From Chrysogorgia sp. JL179-B06 (Eukaryota > Cnidaria > Anthozoa > Scleralcyonacea > Chrysogorgiidae): DNA of 64,000 nucleotides. Made by a program: the position numbers and the translations under genes. Of the stretch, positions 1 through 11,660 are shown piece by piece. Under the pieces are notes generated by a model. The model was not told where the DNA came from. It ran no database searches and saw only the letters and a list, made by a program, of their open reading frames with translations. The DNA is taken from contig JAYKKM010000174.1 of assembly GCA_035772405.1 (NCBI GenBank), positions 637,001 through 701,000 on the forward strand. Reading direction: 5' to 3'. Positions within the stretch are counted from its first letter, which is position 1; the number at the start of each line of letters is the position of its first letter.

Positions 1-520
1 AAAGCGGTTGAAAAAACGAGGCGAAGCCGATTTTTTTAACAGGTTTGTGTCGTTTGTCCGTATTTCAACATCAGAGGATGAACAATTTACGAGTGTTAGA
101 ACTTGCTTCTCAAACGAGTTCATGTTTTGTGAGAAAATCGAAGTTAAAGTTAGCGAAATTTGGCCGTAATCTTCCTCTTATTTCTAAATACTCATTACTT
201 GATTTCTTTTGAATTTTCATCATGAACAAGACGCCCACTAGGCGTTAACTCGGGTTACTTGCGCTTAATTGTGTCTTGTAAAACGCAAATACCGCGATTT
301 GTAACCCTAGGTATAAGGTAGAGCTAACGACGATCGACATGATCAAGATACTTGCCAGCCACATTCCTTATGAATCTTGTCACAAATTTACTATATTTCT
401 TTGGATAGTTTGAGCGAACACTCGAGAAATAGCGACCAAAGAAGATGGCGCATGTAGATGAACACAACACGTGGTTTGGCGCTTTGTCGATATATGCACA
501 AACCGAAATTCAAATAATCG
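1..520. other. Gene-free stretch at the left edge
   Basis: I see no exon, RNA gene or clear repeat unit here. Short ORFs on either strand lack splice signals and recognisable protein features. Confidence 0.5.
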
Positions 521-540
521 CTAACCCTAATCCTAACCTT
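521..540. repeat. Interstitial telomere-like tract, left part
   Basis: The tract is made of degenerate CCTAA(C) units. It is interrupted by the foldback element at 541-1660 and resumes at 1661-1695. Confidence 0.6.
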
Positions 541-1660
541 AAAGTGCCTATAACGTCTGTGGGGATTTAACATATTTGTAATCTATGGATTCTCCTGAGA
601 TAAATTGTAATATATCTTGTCAGCTGAAAATCTCATCTTCATACACTTTTTTGCTGTTAAAGTTGACGGAAATGACGTCAAATCCGCGGGCATCTGTAAA
701 GAGGTTTTTATATAGACAGATTCCCGATTTGACCGAGGGGTAAATTACTCTGAAAATCTTCGGACACTTCCTCAAAAATCCCCAAAAATCTTTTAAAAAA
801 TCCCAAAATCTTACTAATTTTAATAAAAATCCCACAAAATCTCTAAATATTTCAGAAAATACTCGGAAAAAAACAATAAAAACCTCAACATCATCGCAAA
901 ATCGAGAAATCCATCAAATTTTGAAAATACCCTTAAAATACCCTTATATCCATTCCATACCCTCGAAATCTCGATGTTCAGTGCAATACTTCATGTAAGA
1001 ATTTTTTTATCACATGAGGTCGGGAAAAAAATGGCGACAAACACGTGTTTGGGTAAGTTTTGCATATTTATTCGCTTATTTTTACTTATGATTTTTTATA
1101 TAAAGTTCTGTTTTTATGAAAGCGTTACCTAAAGCTATTAAATATTTCGCGCTGATTACTCTTTCTCCGTCCCTTTTTCCGTTTTGAAACGTGTTTTACC
1201 GCAGTGGAAAGTCCAATTAACTTTTGATCTGATCTAACTTTTGATGTAAAATAATTTAATTGACTGCACTCTTAAGATAATAAAATTTTAATAAAATGTT
1301 GTTTCCTTAACGTTCATTTACTTCGTTTAAAAAAACAACTCGATAGATTATGTCGCAAAAAATTGCGGAAAAAGTTCGGCGAAAAAAAATCGGGGAAAAT
1401 ATTTCGAAAAAAATCTTGAAAAAATCCCCAAATCCCTGAAAATTTGGCAAAAAAATCCCAGAATCCCGAGAAAAATTGGAGGGATTTTTTTATCCCAATA
1501 ATCTTCGTACGCTTTTTTCAGAGTAATTTACCCCTCGGATTTGACGTCATTTCCGTCAACTTTAACAGCAAAAAAGTGTATGACATTTTCAGCTGACAAG
1601 ATATATTGCAATTTATCTCAGATAAATATGTTAAATCCCCACAGACGTTATAGGCACTTT
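541..1660. mobile_element. Foldback MITE, TTAA-type family A, long copy
   Basis: The ends are exact inverted repeats (AAAGTGCC / GGCACTTT) inside a TTAA context on both sides. Arms of about 200 bp (541-760 and 1515-1660) match in inverted orientation and both contain the string GACGTCAAATCCG or its complement. The middle, 760-1510, is AT-rich with many AAATCCC motifs and no coding capacity. It is related to the shorter copies at 5591, 7057 and 33103. TTAA target duplications followed by AAAG ends resemble Kolobok/T2-type non-autonomous elements; that class is inferred. Confidence 0.7.
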
Positions 1661-1695
1661 AATCCTAACCTCAATCCTAACCCTAACCCTAAAAC
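1661..1695. repeat. Interstitial telomere-like tract, right part
   Basis: Imperfect CCTAA and CCCTAA units run here, including CCTAACCCTAACCCTAA. With 521-540 they form one tract split by the foldback insertion. The CCCTAA/TTAGGG unit is the common animal telomere repeat. Confidence 0.6.
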
Positions 1696-2997
1696 TGACT
1701 TGGGTTGATGTTATAATAATTTTAAATTTCGGTTGCTCATATATCGAGAAAGGGCCCGTGGTGTGTTCGCGAAGCCTATAGGGATGATGCAATGACACGA
1801 AAAATAAAGGAAGTCACCGATACCTAGACTTGGCTACCACAGTAGTTATTCATAAGTTTGAGAGGTACTATAGCTTAAACCCCAAATGATTCCAAACAGG
1901 AAGCCTTAAACACAATATGATAATTTCATCAAATATTATAATTTGCAATCCTAGTTATTTACACAACCAACGTTACGGCATTTACTTTCGGTTTCAGGAA
2001 TTATCAGGAATATTCTGAATATATTGCGATGTATTATATTATCTGCAGCGTATCAAGCAGGGAACTGTTAATACGCATTGTACTCTGTAACACCGCATCA
2101 TGCTTGTTTACTTTCAATAAACCTTACACAGGCTGCAGACATGCACATGTCGTTTCGGTTTGAAGGTGATTGTCCAGGGAGTCATCAGTCATGTATTGCT
2201 CGCACAGCCTTGAAAGTGACTCGGAAAAAAGAAGCCACAGAGTTGCGGCCCGTAGAAATGCGTAACCTGCGTAAATATTGACAACAACTATAATATTCAG
2301 TAACCTTTATTATGTTTCCTTGAAGTTCATTTTATTTGATACTTTCACTTTTAATACTGGCCACTAAACACACAATGCTCGCTCAGTTTGCAGTATAAAG
2401 CAGAGAAATCGAAAACATAAACACTCAACAGCGTCGAAACAGAAATGGCTTCTTGGAAAATAGTATTCCCAACAAATAGAAGAGTCTGACAGCACATAAT
2501 ATATTATACCTCTGTCTCACCACGCCATAATGACGCCACATTCATACGAAGCGATATCCTAGCACTACTTATAAAAACAATATGAACACCATAAGTTTGT
2601 ATCCATCTTACCCCGGTTCCTGTATTTCGGCAGGGAAGCCATAGTATCGCATATATGAATGATATACCAACTGGATCAAAGCGAAACTCCCTTCGTCAAG
2701 CTTAGAACAGCAGGAAAGTTGCAAATATCCAAGCAATATGGGCGTCCCTATATTGTCACATGCTTTCTAAGAAATTTACCGGAAGTCCTTTCTTGGAAAG
2801 ACATTTCTTTCATCATTACTTTTCTTTTACAATTAATATAAACATTATTTGACATAAATTAGGTAGGTAAAAACTTCCTTCCGAACACTAAATTTAGTTG
2901 TTTCTTGTTTTCAATTAAACTCGACCTCTTATAACATTTTACAACCGTCAACGTCTTTTAGACGTGAAAACCTTCCAATACGAAGCCTCCTGAGCCC
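1696..2997. other. Gene-free stretch
   Basis: No exon, transposon ORF or tandem repeat could be supported here. Short ORFs at 2078-2281 and 2659-2841 have no family features. Confidence 0.5.
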
Positions 2998-3133
2998 CAA
3001 CCTCGTACCCAGGGTCTTACCTCCGCTCCCCCGACCGCCCCCCCCCCGACCCCCCCCCCCCGACCCCCCCCCCCCCCCCCCCCCGCTGCGGAAAGACCCT
3101 GGTATCGGCTGGTCACGTGTTCCCAGAATCTGG
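2998..3133. mobile_element. Inverted terminal-repeat-like module, left copy, with poly-C core
   Basis: The module starts CAACCTCGTACCCAGGGTC, has internal AAGACCCTGG/CCAGGGTCTT complementarity and a core of C runs (3040-3083), and ends at CCAGAATCTGG. An inverted copy is at 16358-16459. The terminal 25 bp recur in the same inverted sense at 5771-5795. The RecQ-like gene therefore sits between outward-facing copies of one terminus. Confidence 0.6.
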
Positions 3134-3212
3134 ATGTCATTTTTTCCCTTTAGGGAGGGGTGGTATGATTTGCATAATTATTGTTTTCAAATCGAATCCT
3201 CGATTGTTCGCC

Positions 3213-4805
3213 ATGTTGAAAAACTCGAAGTGTGGTACTTTCTATTCTTGTTTGGAGTTTGCTATTTTAACCAGTTTATACAGCGAAGTTATATTGAAAC
3301 CTAAGCAAGTGATTTGTTTGGAGAAAATCTTTTTAAACTTGGACGTTCTGGCAATTCTACCAACTGGCTACGGAAAATCCTTGGTATTTCACCTTCTTCC
3401 TGCTTTATTATTCGCAAAGAAGTACGGCATTTTGCGAAATACTGCCATTACCTCAGTAATAATTGTTGTATCGCCATTAAATGCGTTGATTACTAACCAG
3501 ATTTCACGCTTAAGTTTGAGTGGTATTCGAGCGTCTGTGCTCGACGTCAAATATTCAGAACGTGAGAATTTTGGAGATGAAGTCGAAGAACCAGAGCTAG
3601 AATGTGATCTACATCTTTGTGATAAGATGAAGCTGGAAAGCGGATTTTATAATATTGTGTTCGCTCACCCCGAGTCATTAGTTTCTTGTAAATATGGACT
3701 TAGTTTAATGCGAAGTAAACCGTATCAGGACAACGTGTGTGCCATTGTTGTTGATGAAGCGCACTGCATTTTGGATTGGTAAGTGGCAATTTATATTTTA
3801 TAGTACTGTTTAGATATTTCTTTGTTTAATATATACTACCGCAACTAATATTTCTTTATAAATTTGTCCATACGATTTGTCCAAGGCAAAGTGATCGCGA
3901 ATTATTTTTAATGTGTACTGTCTTTATATCGGGTTTGTAGGGGCAAAGATTTCCGAGTGGACTATGGTAATTTGTCTGTATTGTGCGCTACCTTTCACGA
4001 TGTCCCTCTGCTTGTTATGACTGCAACAGCGAACAAAAACGACCGAACGGCAATAAAAGAATCTTTGGGCTTAAAGAAATGGGCTGAAGTTATTGGGAAT
4101 CCTGACCGCACCAACATTTTTTACCAAAAAATGTTTAGATCTGGGCAGGATATGGACGCAATAACAAATATTCTTACTCCTATTGCTGAACGTTTGGTAG
4201 AAGAGAACATCTGCTATCCATTAACAATAATTAATATTCCACTAAGATTGTGTGGATTTGCTTATAAGCTTTTTGAATTTGTTTTGGGTTGCAATCAATA
4301 TTATCCTCAAGGATCTTCACCTATTCCTGAGAACAGGTTGTTTGCTCAGTTTCACTCACCTCAAACAACTGCAATGAAAGATCAAATCCTAAAGCAACTG
4401 TGTTCATCTCGTAGCAATGTTAGAATTGTATTTGCAACAGTAGCATTGGGAATGGGAGTTGATATTCGATGTATACGCACTGTCATACACATTGGTCCTC
4501 CTCGCACCATGCAAGCCTACTTTCAAGAAACTGGTCGAGCAGGGCGAGATGGTATACTCTCTAATGCAGTTTTATATTATAACAATCACGATATTGCCAA
4601 AAACACACCTGGAATGCAAGAGTTGATGAGAGAATTTTGCCAGAATGAAGACGACTGTCTTAGGTACTTATTATTAAGAGCACTCGACACTGAACCTGAA
4701 GACATTCAACCCATTATCCCCACACACCTTTGTTGCAGTGTTTGTCATAAGAAGTGCAAATGCTTTACTTGCACTGCAGAACTTGCATCTTTAAATTTGA
4801 GTTAA
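3213..4805 (+). CDS. RecQ-like ATP-dependent DNA helicase, two exons
   Basis: This is a superfamily 2 RecQ-type 3'-5' DNA helicase. Exon 1 is 3213-3778 and exon 2 is 3941-4805, joined by a GT..AG intron in phase 2, giving 476 residues. Motif I reads LPTGYGKS, motif II VVDEAHCILDWGKDF across the splice junction, motif III TATAN, and motif VI ends in TGRAGRDG. A cysteine-rich tail (CCSVCHKKCKC) resembles a reduced RecQ zinc-binding domain, and no HRDC domain is present. The start is the ATG just upstream of the conserved region; an in-frame ATG further upstream is also possible. AATAAA lies about 150 bp after the stop. The gene is compact, lies next to transposase-like genes and is flanked by inverted termini, so a mobile origin is plausible. 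A short host RecQ paralogue is the alternative. Confidence 0.85.
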
Positions 4806-5075
4806 GACAATTGATTTATTTCCATGTATCACTAATATTTTATAGTCAAGCCGGATGATCTTGCATGTTCAATGTAAAATATTATCGTGCAGCAACATCA
4901 TCATCTATAGGCATTTGATTGAGCAAGTTGGATATCTACCACGTTATTGTGAATTTAATAAAACCAACATTTTCTACAGATAAACCAAGAGACATGCTTA
5001 ATCAATTTCCTATACAATATTGCAATGTGGCATGGTAGATTGGATATAAAAGAACATTCGGTTTGACTTTGAAGT

Positions 5076-5389
5076 TTAAAGGTGCCGTCCAGTCCGTTCT
5101 GCGCATGACCACGTTTCTGTTCACATCGTTTGTTTACATTGCATTTTATAAACATTGAACATGAAGTATTGCGGATTTTTTTCACACGCTTGAGCTTTTC
5201 CGCCGAAAAAGTGTGTCATAATAAGCTGTTTGGTTCCTAAATGTTGTTAATATATCAAACTACCACTCGTGCCTTCGCCACCTTTAACGAATACTCGCTT
5301 TCGAACTGTTGCAAATCTATTCCGTTAAAGTTAGTGTGTCCTCAACGTTTGAAATATCACATGCAGAACAGACTGGACTGCATCTTTAA
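5076..5389. mobile_element. Foldback MITE with TTAA ends
   Basis: Both ends contain TTAA. The arms around GTCCAGTCCGTTCTGC (5087-5102) and its diverged inverse (5362-5382) pair with each other. There is no coding capacity. The element lies just downstream of the helicase stop codon. Confidence 0.6.
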
Positions 5390-5590
5390 GACTTTAAGCA
5401 ATAATATTATGTCCTTGAACATCAGTGTTTTTTATTATAAATTTTTGCTATGAAGCAAATATATAATTATTGCTTAAAATAATAAAAGAACTTTAAATGA
5501 CAAAGCAAACATCTTTTGTTGATATTCAAAATAGACCCCAACCTTCACCTTCACTTTTTTTCAGAACCCTCTTCAATGCTTTGTTGTTAA

Positions 5591-5752
5591 TTAAAGTGCC
5601 TATCTCGTGTGTGAGGATTTTACATCTATGAGTTGCCCTGAGCAAAATTGCAATATATCATCTAAATAAATGTCATTTTATAAAATGTCATCTTCATGAA
5701 TGTTTTTGCTGTCAGATTTACAGGGTGATGTCATACTAGTCAATTAAATCCT
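5591..5752. mobile_element. Half copy of MITE family A
   Basis: It begins TTAAAGTGCC and follows the left half of the copy at 7057-7355, including the stretch reading GTCAATTAAAT. The right arm is missing, so this is a truncated copy. Confidence 0.6.
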
Positions 5753-5770
5753 CAGTAGGGGACCGTGCGA

Positions 5771-5795
5771 AGGTAAGAACCTGGGTACGAGGTTG
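5771..5795 (+). repeat. Terminal repeat fragment facing the 2998 copy
   Basis: The sequence GGTAAGAACCTGGGTACGAG plus GTTG is the inverted, slightly diverged counterpart of the terminus at 2998. With that copy it brackets the RecQ-like gene. Confidence 0.5.
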
Positions 5796-5842
5796 GTGTG
5801 CAATAAGTTTTGTTAATACAATTATGTTAATTGCTTGAAACG

Positions 5843-8424
5843 TCAGCACCTTTCACTTTCACCCAAATCAGGGAAATGTACAGCCATATTCTTCTGGTGC
5901 TTAGTTAGCCATGTTTCAAACTTTTGTTCACCCAAATTATCTAATGGATTGGAAGAAATATTCTCAAAGGAATTATGTGATCTTCCAGGACTTGCATTAA
6001 AAGGCTGCAGCTTTCTCAAATCTGAAATGATTTTACATTCGTCATCTTCAGATGACTTGTGTGAGTGGGCACTGGACTTTGGCTTAATAGAAACTCCAGT
6101 TTCAAATGTCTCAACAATTGTTCTCACACCTCCAGATGCTTTACTCATCCTTGTAATTGACTTTTCTGTTTTGTTTGCTCCCATCTGTTGAATCATTCCT
6201 TTTATGTCCTTATTTCTGTTCTCTTGTAGTAAGTCAATTTCAATATTTTTGTTCTTCCCCCCTTTCCAATTTATCATAGCAGCCCACTTGCATTGATGTG
6301 CTTCAGCTGGAGACAAAAGAACTTGGTTTTGGACAGTGCTAACCAGCATCTCTATAGCATAGGCATTAAATCCAGGAACAGAGAAAAAGTGTGGGAGCAT
6401 CTGTTTCTGAAGTGTTGCCAGGTGATCACCATTTCCAGTTGATACAGCATCATTGAAATCCATTAGCACCAAAGCTGACTTCACTAAATTAATTGAATAA
6501 TTAAATACACCATCACAACCAGACATATCTACATCATCACTGTTGTCATTGGCTAGCATGATGTATGTGTCTACAAATTTGTTGATGATATTTGTTATCA
6601 ATTCCTTCTTTTGATCACCACTGGCACCTTGTGGAAAGATAAGCTGGTTTTGCTTTGGGGACTGCTTTGGATCATCCATCTTGAAAAATTCTAGAAGTGC
6701 TTCAATGATAAAACATTTACCCACACTTGTAAAAAGTTGTTCGCAATCTTCAAAGTGCTTTACATCTAGTGTCACATTTCTTCTACTTAATGTCTCTCTG
6801 AAATACCTCAGTGTGCCATTCTCTCTTCCAGAGTTCTTGTAAAGCCTTGAAAATACTGACTACAGTAAACAAAAACAGAAATAAGTTTAATACATTCACA
6901 CCTCGTGATTCTCCCTTGACAAGTAAAATAGTCTGGATCATCCTGCAGTTTAACCCTTCCATTCCCAACTTCTGGGAGCTCTCTACTTAACAAGTAAAAT
7001 CGTCAGCCAGAGTAAAATAATAAACTCTCCAAATGTTGTGTTTAGGAGTGAAATGTTTAAAGTGTCTATCTCACATGTGGGGATTTTACATATTCATAAT
7101 CTATGAGTTATCCTGAGCAAAATTGCAATATATAAAAATGTCAACTTCATAAACTTTTTTGCTGTCAAAGTTACAGGACGCGACGCCACACCAGTCAATT
7201 AAATCAGTTTTCTTTTGTCTTGCCACCAAAAGGTATAGTATGACGTCACGTCCTATAACTTTGTCAGCAAAAAAGTACATCAAGTTTGGCTGAGGAGATA
7301 TAATTATTGCAATTTTGCTCAGGATAACTCAGATTACGTGAGATAGACACTTTAATAGATAGAGTGTTCAACAGAATATACATTGTACATACCTTCAGAT
7401 AACTTCGCTTTGTGTGCCAGCCAACAATTCGGTAAGGGTACAGGTGATCAAGTCGCTCTTTTGCTGTATGACAACCAGCTCGGAGGTGTCTTGCCCCAGC
7501 AAGCCTGACTCGTGTGAGCTGATCACCAAAACAAGGGATCTTTACCCCCTTCAAGGGATCTGTCTGTGTTGCAACTGGAGGGATGTGGGATCTTGGCTGA
7601 TCAGCCTGGGATGGCATCGGTGCTGGAAGCTGGTTTTCAGGTTGTAGGGGTTGTTCATCTACACACAGACCAGCAGCATAATGTAGATCATGCGTCCACT
7701 CTTCCAACTGGTCCAAAATAGCAACACAATCAGAATAAACTTTCTCATCCTTCATCATAACAGGCATGGTGATGACCTCTGACCTCAAGGAAGTAGATTC
7801 CAAATATTCACAACTTGTAGATGTGGATATATACTGCTTGAAGGCTTGAAAATGGGGAAAGTGTTCCAAAATAACACGCGCAATAATTGTTGTGTATCGG
7901 CATCTTATCAAGTCAATCTCTCCACCACTTAATGTGACAATTGCTTTAAAGTCACAAGTTTTAATATTAGCTTGTGGCCCATTATCAAGTAAGTGGTCAT
8001 GTGGTACTCTGTTGAACACCATGCTTGTGGAAACAGCATGCACACTCTTGTTTTGATGAGTTTGCCTCATGTCATGGACCTTTTCTTCCCAATCTATATT
8101 GTCTAAAACAAAAACAAACTTCTTCCCAGATTTTAGCAACTCCACAGCATGATCCAGGAAGTGGGTTCCTATCTCATCCAGTACAACATATTTTTTTGAG
8201 GCACTTAAACAAATACCATACTTGTTAAGATGGTTGATCAACTAAACAATTAAAAAATAAGTTGTTATTATTACTTTAATGTACTTGTCAAAGGAAAGTA
8301 TCCAGGCAGTAATAGGTTAAACCATCAGCATCAAGGTTTTAGCACCACAAACCAGGCCTGGTCCTTATTTTACTCTATCTGATGCAGGTAAATTTTACTG
8401 ATCAAATGCCAAATAGAACTCACT

Positions 8425-8460
<36 letters not shown>

Positions 8461-11377
8461 CGAGATATAGTTTTGGTCTGAAATTCTTATGCCTTTTAGT
8501 CTGAACATTATAATATATACATTAGTATTGTAGTAATAATGGCACATCATGCAACCAAATGTTAAGTTTAACGAAAATGTTCTTAGAAACATATATATCA
8601 CTGTCAGTGTGCAGATTGACTCTGACTAATATGAGCAGATAGGTTTGAAATAAGGTACTATATAATATCGAAATCAGTAGAGTGAGACAAGTGTTATTTT
8701 TTGTTGCTTTCATAGACTTAGTGACAGTTTTATTAACTAAAAGTGAATTTCAAAGCAATGACATGGTACCTTGCATACATGTAATACAGATGCATGCATG
8801 TTTATTTATATCCAATTGCACACAATGAAATTTTCCTGTTGCAGCCTTTTTTCGCTGGTCTCTTTTCGCTAAATGATTTGACTTGGACAAATAAACCACC
8901 ACAAATGTTTGAATCAGATTTTTGAGCATTACATTTATTTTATAAAGCAGTATAAAGTTGTATTTGCCAGTATGATTGACATGTTTATCCTAATAGCAAA
9001 TCAATGCAATTTTCCCATGCACATAATTAATGCACATGTACAACATGTGATTACTTTGAAATTAAATCACAGTCTACTGCACTACTGATTTCAATAATAC
9101 CATGAATTTTCTCTTTTGTTAACTGCACTAAAATAAGTGCCTCCCTTTTATTAAACACCCCCTTTAGAGCCATTTTGTACTAAGCTTCCCCCTCTAATAA
9201 GTGTCCCTCTTTAATTAAGAGGTAAAATATGGTGATTTGTTTAGGAAATTGAATAAGCACAGCCTCTCTAATATGCATCCCTCTAATGAGCACCCCTCTC
9301 TAATAAGCACCCCTCTCTAATAAGCACCCCTCTCTAATAAGCACCCCTCTCTAATAAGCATCCCTCTCTAATAAGCACTCCTCTCTAATAAGCACCCTCT
9401 AATAAGCACCACTCTCTACTAAGTGCCCCTCTCTAATAAGTGCCCCTCTCTAATAAGAATAGAGTATGAAAATGGAATCACATATTTTGGCCTAAAATGA
9501 GGTAAGGGTTCTTAACAACTGGTTGACACCCCCTACAAAAAATTCAGACAGTACGCCACCCCTGCCACCATCTAGTTTATTTACTTCTATTTTTATACAT
9601 ACATTCATTGACGCTTTCCCATCTGTGAGTAGTATTGTGTTGATTCTTTGAATTCTGCTCAGCTCATGGCACCTTATGAACATGATGATGCCATAAATTA
9701 AACAAATTGGTGCAAGTTGCCTGCCACTTGGCATTAGGATTGATGAACAGTCTAGCATTCTTGATAAAATTCCTGCAACAGTCGGGCATCTTGTTAATAG
9801 CTCTTTATGCACCTCGGACATCCAATTATATTCACATAAACCTCCAAATGATCTATCCCTTAAAACAGATGGGTTGGTTCTTCTTGCAATTTCTGTTAAC
9901 TCTTCATTGACATTGTTTAACATCTTCTGGTGTAATGGGTGGTAAATCAATGGTATTTGAAGGATTGTTTTTATTATGTCCTCAGTTGAACCTTTGGAAA
10001 CTGCCTCTTTTAACGTGTTCCGTTCTTCATCAGAAAATGTTTCTTGACTTATGTCTTGAGTATCGGTCTGTAATAATGAATCAGTAAATAATATTTTAAA
10101 AGGAATCATTCTCTAAGACTTAAAGGGTTGATTGTATACACACCAAAAAATGCACATTCTTTAACAGCATGTAGGTATGTCACAGGATAATGTAGCCATG
10201 CATCCTTGTAACAGCTATACGATGACAACAGGCTGTAACATCACTGTTGGCTCATCAACAGTCTGGTTGTATCTGATGACAACAGGATGTAACACAGTAA
10301 CAGCACTGTTGGCTCAACAGATCTGTTACAGGCTACAGCCTGTTGTCAATAGGCTGTAGCAGTCCGTTTGGTACCAACAGGCTGTAACAGCCATGATATC
10401 ATAGCTGTAACAGATATTGTACATGTACCCTAGTATCAACAGCTAAATTTATTTTGCAATAATATGCACAGCAAACTGTTTGGATATAAACTACTTTACT
10501 AACTAAAAATTATCTGTATAAGATGGCAGTAAAAAGACAACACAAAGATTATTTATAAATTGAGTTCATTTTAATACAGACAAGAGCAAGTATGTTAACT
10601 CGTTCCTGCCAGAAGGCTTTCCCTGAGGTGAATAAAATCGTCTGGCGTTTGCCAGAATAAAATAATAAACTGACTTGGACAGGAAAGGGTGTTTGGTCGA
10701 ACGAGTGAGTGTAGCAATTTTATTACACTTCTTGGTATTGTTTGAGTACTTCATATTAAAATATAGAATATAAATACCCAAGAAGAGTTGCGTAAACCAG
10801 ATATATAAATATTAAAGTGGTTTGCGCAGCACAATTATTTATCTTGTCACCCTGACAGAATGTCGATACCGAGTTATAAATATATTATTATTTTATAATA
10901 TCTTACCTCTGGAAAATGCGCACTCTGCTGCGCTGATAAATCCTGACAGGAATCAAAGTTTAGGCCAACCCGTGGTCCAACTCTGCTAGAAGACGAAGTG
11001 CCTGTAGTTTTTATACGAGACTTTGGTGGTCTTGAAATTGACGGCGATACTTCGACGCATCGCTTCACTCGGTCACTGGCTTCATGGTCGCGTTGTCGCA
11101 AGAAATCTTGGGTTTCTAATATAACCTTTCTGAAGTCATTGGCGTTGTTTAACCTTCTTTCGCACGGACGACATACGCGATTGGGAAGAGTATCATCTCG
11201 AGATAAAACACTGCCACAAAGCACTTCGGCACTTCGTAAAAGTTGCAAATTTGACTGCCTAAAAAGGTTTTTGCAACGCTTCGGATCTAATACAGCCCGA
11301 CAGAGGCGGCAAGACGACAAATCCGCAGTAAATCGCTTTGATTTATAAACTTTCTTTGGTGTTTCCTTTGAAGTCAT
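5843..11377 (-). CDS. ZAD-like zinc finger + DUF6589 protein, five exons
   Basis: Exons in transcript order are 11377-10907, 10067-9603, 8241-7393, 6978-6902 and 6845-5843. They total 2865 nt (954 residues) and every phase joins; the 5' border of the 77-nt exon is the least certain. The N-terminus has CxxC at residues 23/26 and CxxC at 69/72 in a ZAD-like arrangement, with a basic linker after it. The rest carries hallmarks I associate with DUF6589: RIQRINTILL, FVFVLDNIDW, DMRQTHQNKS, PCFGDQLTRVR and FIIEALLEFF. DUF6589 has no assigned function that I can state. Repeated conserved D residues and high copy number in several genomes suggest a transposase-like RNase H fold, which is inference. 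The ATG lies 48 bp outside the left terminal repeat of the neighbouring transposon, so the gene may be driven from that repeat. Confidence 0.75.
7057..7355. mobile_element. MITE family A, intact 0.3-kb copy
   Basis: TTAA flanks an element whose ends read AAGTGTCTATCTCA and the inverse TGAGATAGACACTT. The halves are complementary through the GACGTCACGTCC region. It lies in the intron between the third and fourth exons of the DUF6589 gene. Confidence 0.75.
8242..9602. other. Intron of the DUF6589 gene with poly-G and an 18-bp tandem array
   Basis: This intron holds a poly-G tract near 8425-8455 and a tandem array of about 18-bp units (CTCTCTAATAAGCACCC) at 9264-9465. I see no exon or transposon ORF in it. 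Confidence 0.6.
10165..10440. repeat. Degenerate tandem repeat with GGCTGTAACAG core
   Basis: Irregular units containing ACAGGCTGTAACA and its inverse recur through this intron segment. The repeat is too diverged for a fixed period. Confidence 0.55.
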
Positions 11378-11425
11378 CGCAGGAAAAGACCTTTGTCCTT
11401 TGAGCACATGTTCTTGAGTGTTGTA

Positions 11426-11660
11426 ATTACTACCATTTGCAAGCAACCGCAAAACGCGAACTTTTTATCGCGTTTATTTACGTTTGAAACGACACGTTGT
11501 GGGGGGTAAAACGTGACTTTGACACGTCAAAACAATTAGTTCGAACTGCAAAATAACAACGTTTGATGAGTCACGCCCACATGTTTAACAAACGCGAAAG
11601 CCTGTTTCTACCGAGTTTTTTCACGTTTCGGTAATCTACAAAATCGATCGAACATCAGAT
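11426..11660 (+). repeat. Left terminal inverted repeat with putative two-way promoter
   Basis: It matches 16273-16027 in inverted orientation. It carries CG-containing motifs (AACGCGAAC, CGCGTTTATT, ATGAGTCACGCCC) but no obvious TATA box. The transposase ATG lies at its inner edge and the ZAD-DUF6589 ATG lies 48 bp beyond its outer edge. Confidence 0.8.

Noticed and set aside
3117..3212. Helicase start at the earlier in-frame ATG
   Set aside because: Residues before the ATG at 3213 fall in the terminal-repeat module and look non-conserved. The upstream start cannot be excluded but is less likely.
10874..11452. ZAD protein starting inside the transposon terminal repeat
   Set aside because: The upstream start is TTG. 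The first real ATG is at 11377, outside the repeat, and the reading after 10907 is intron.
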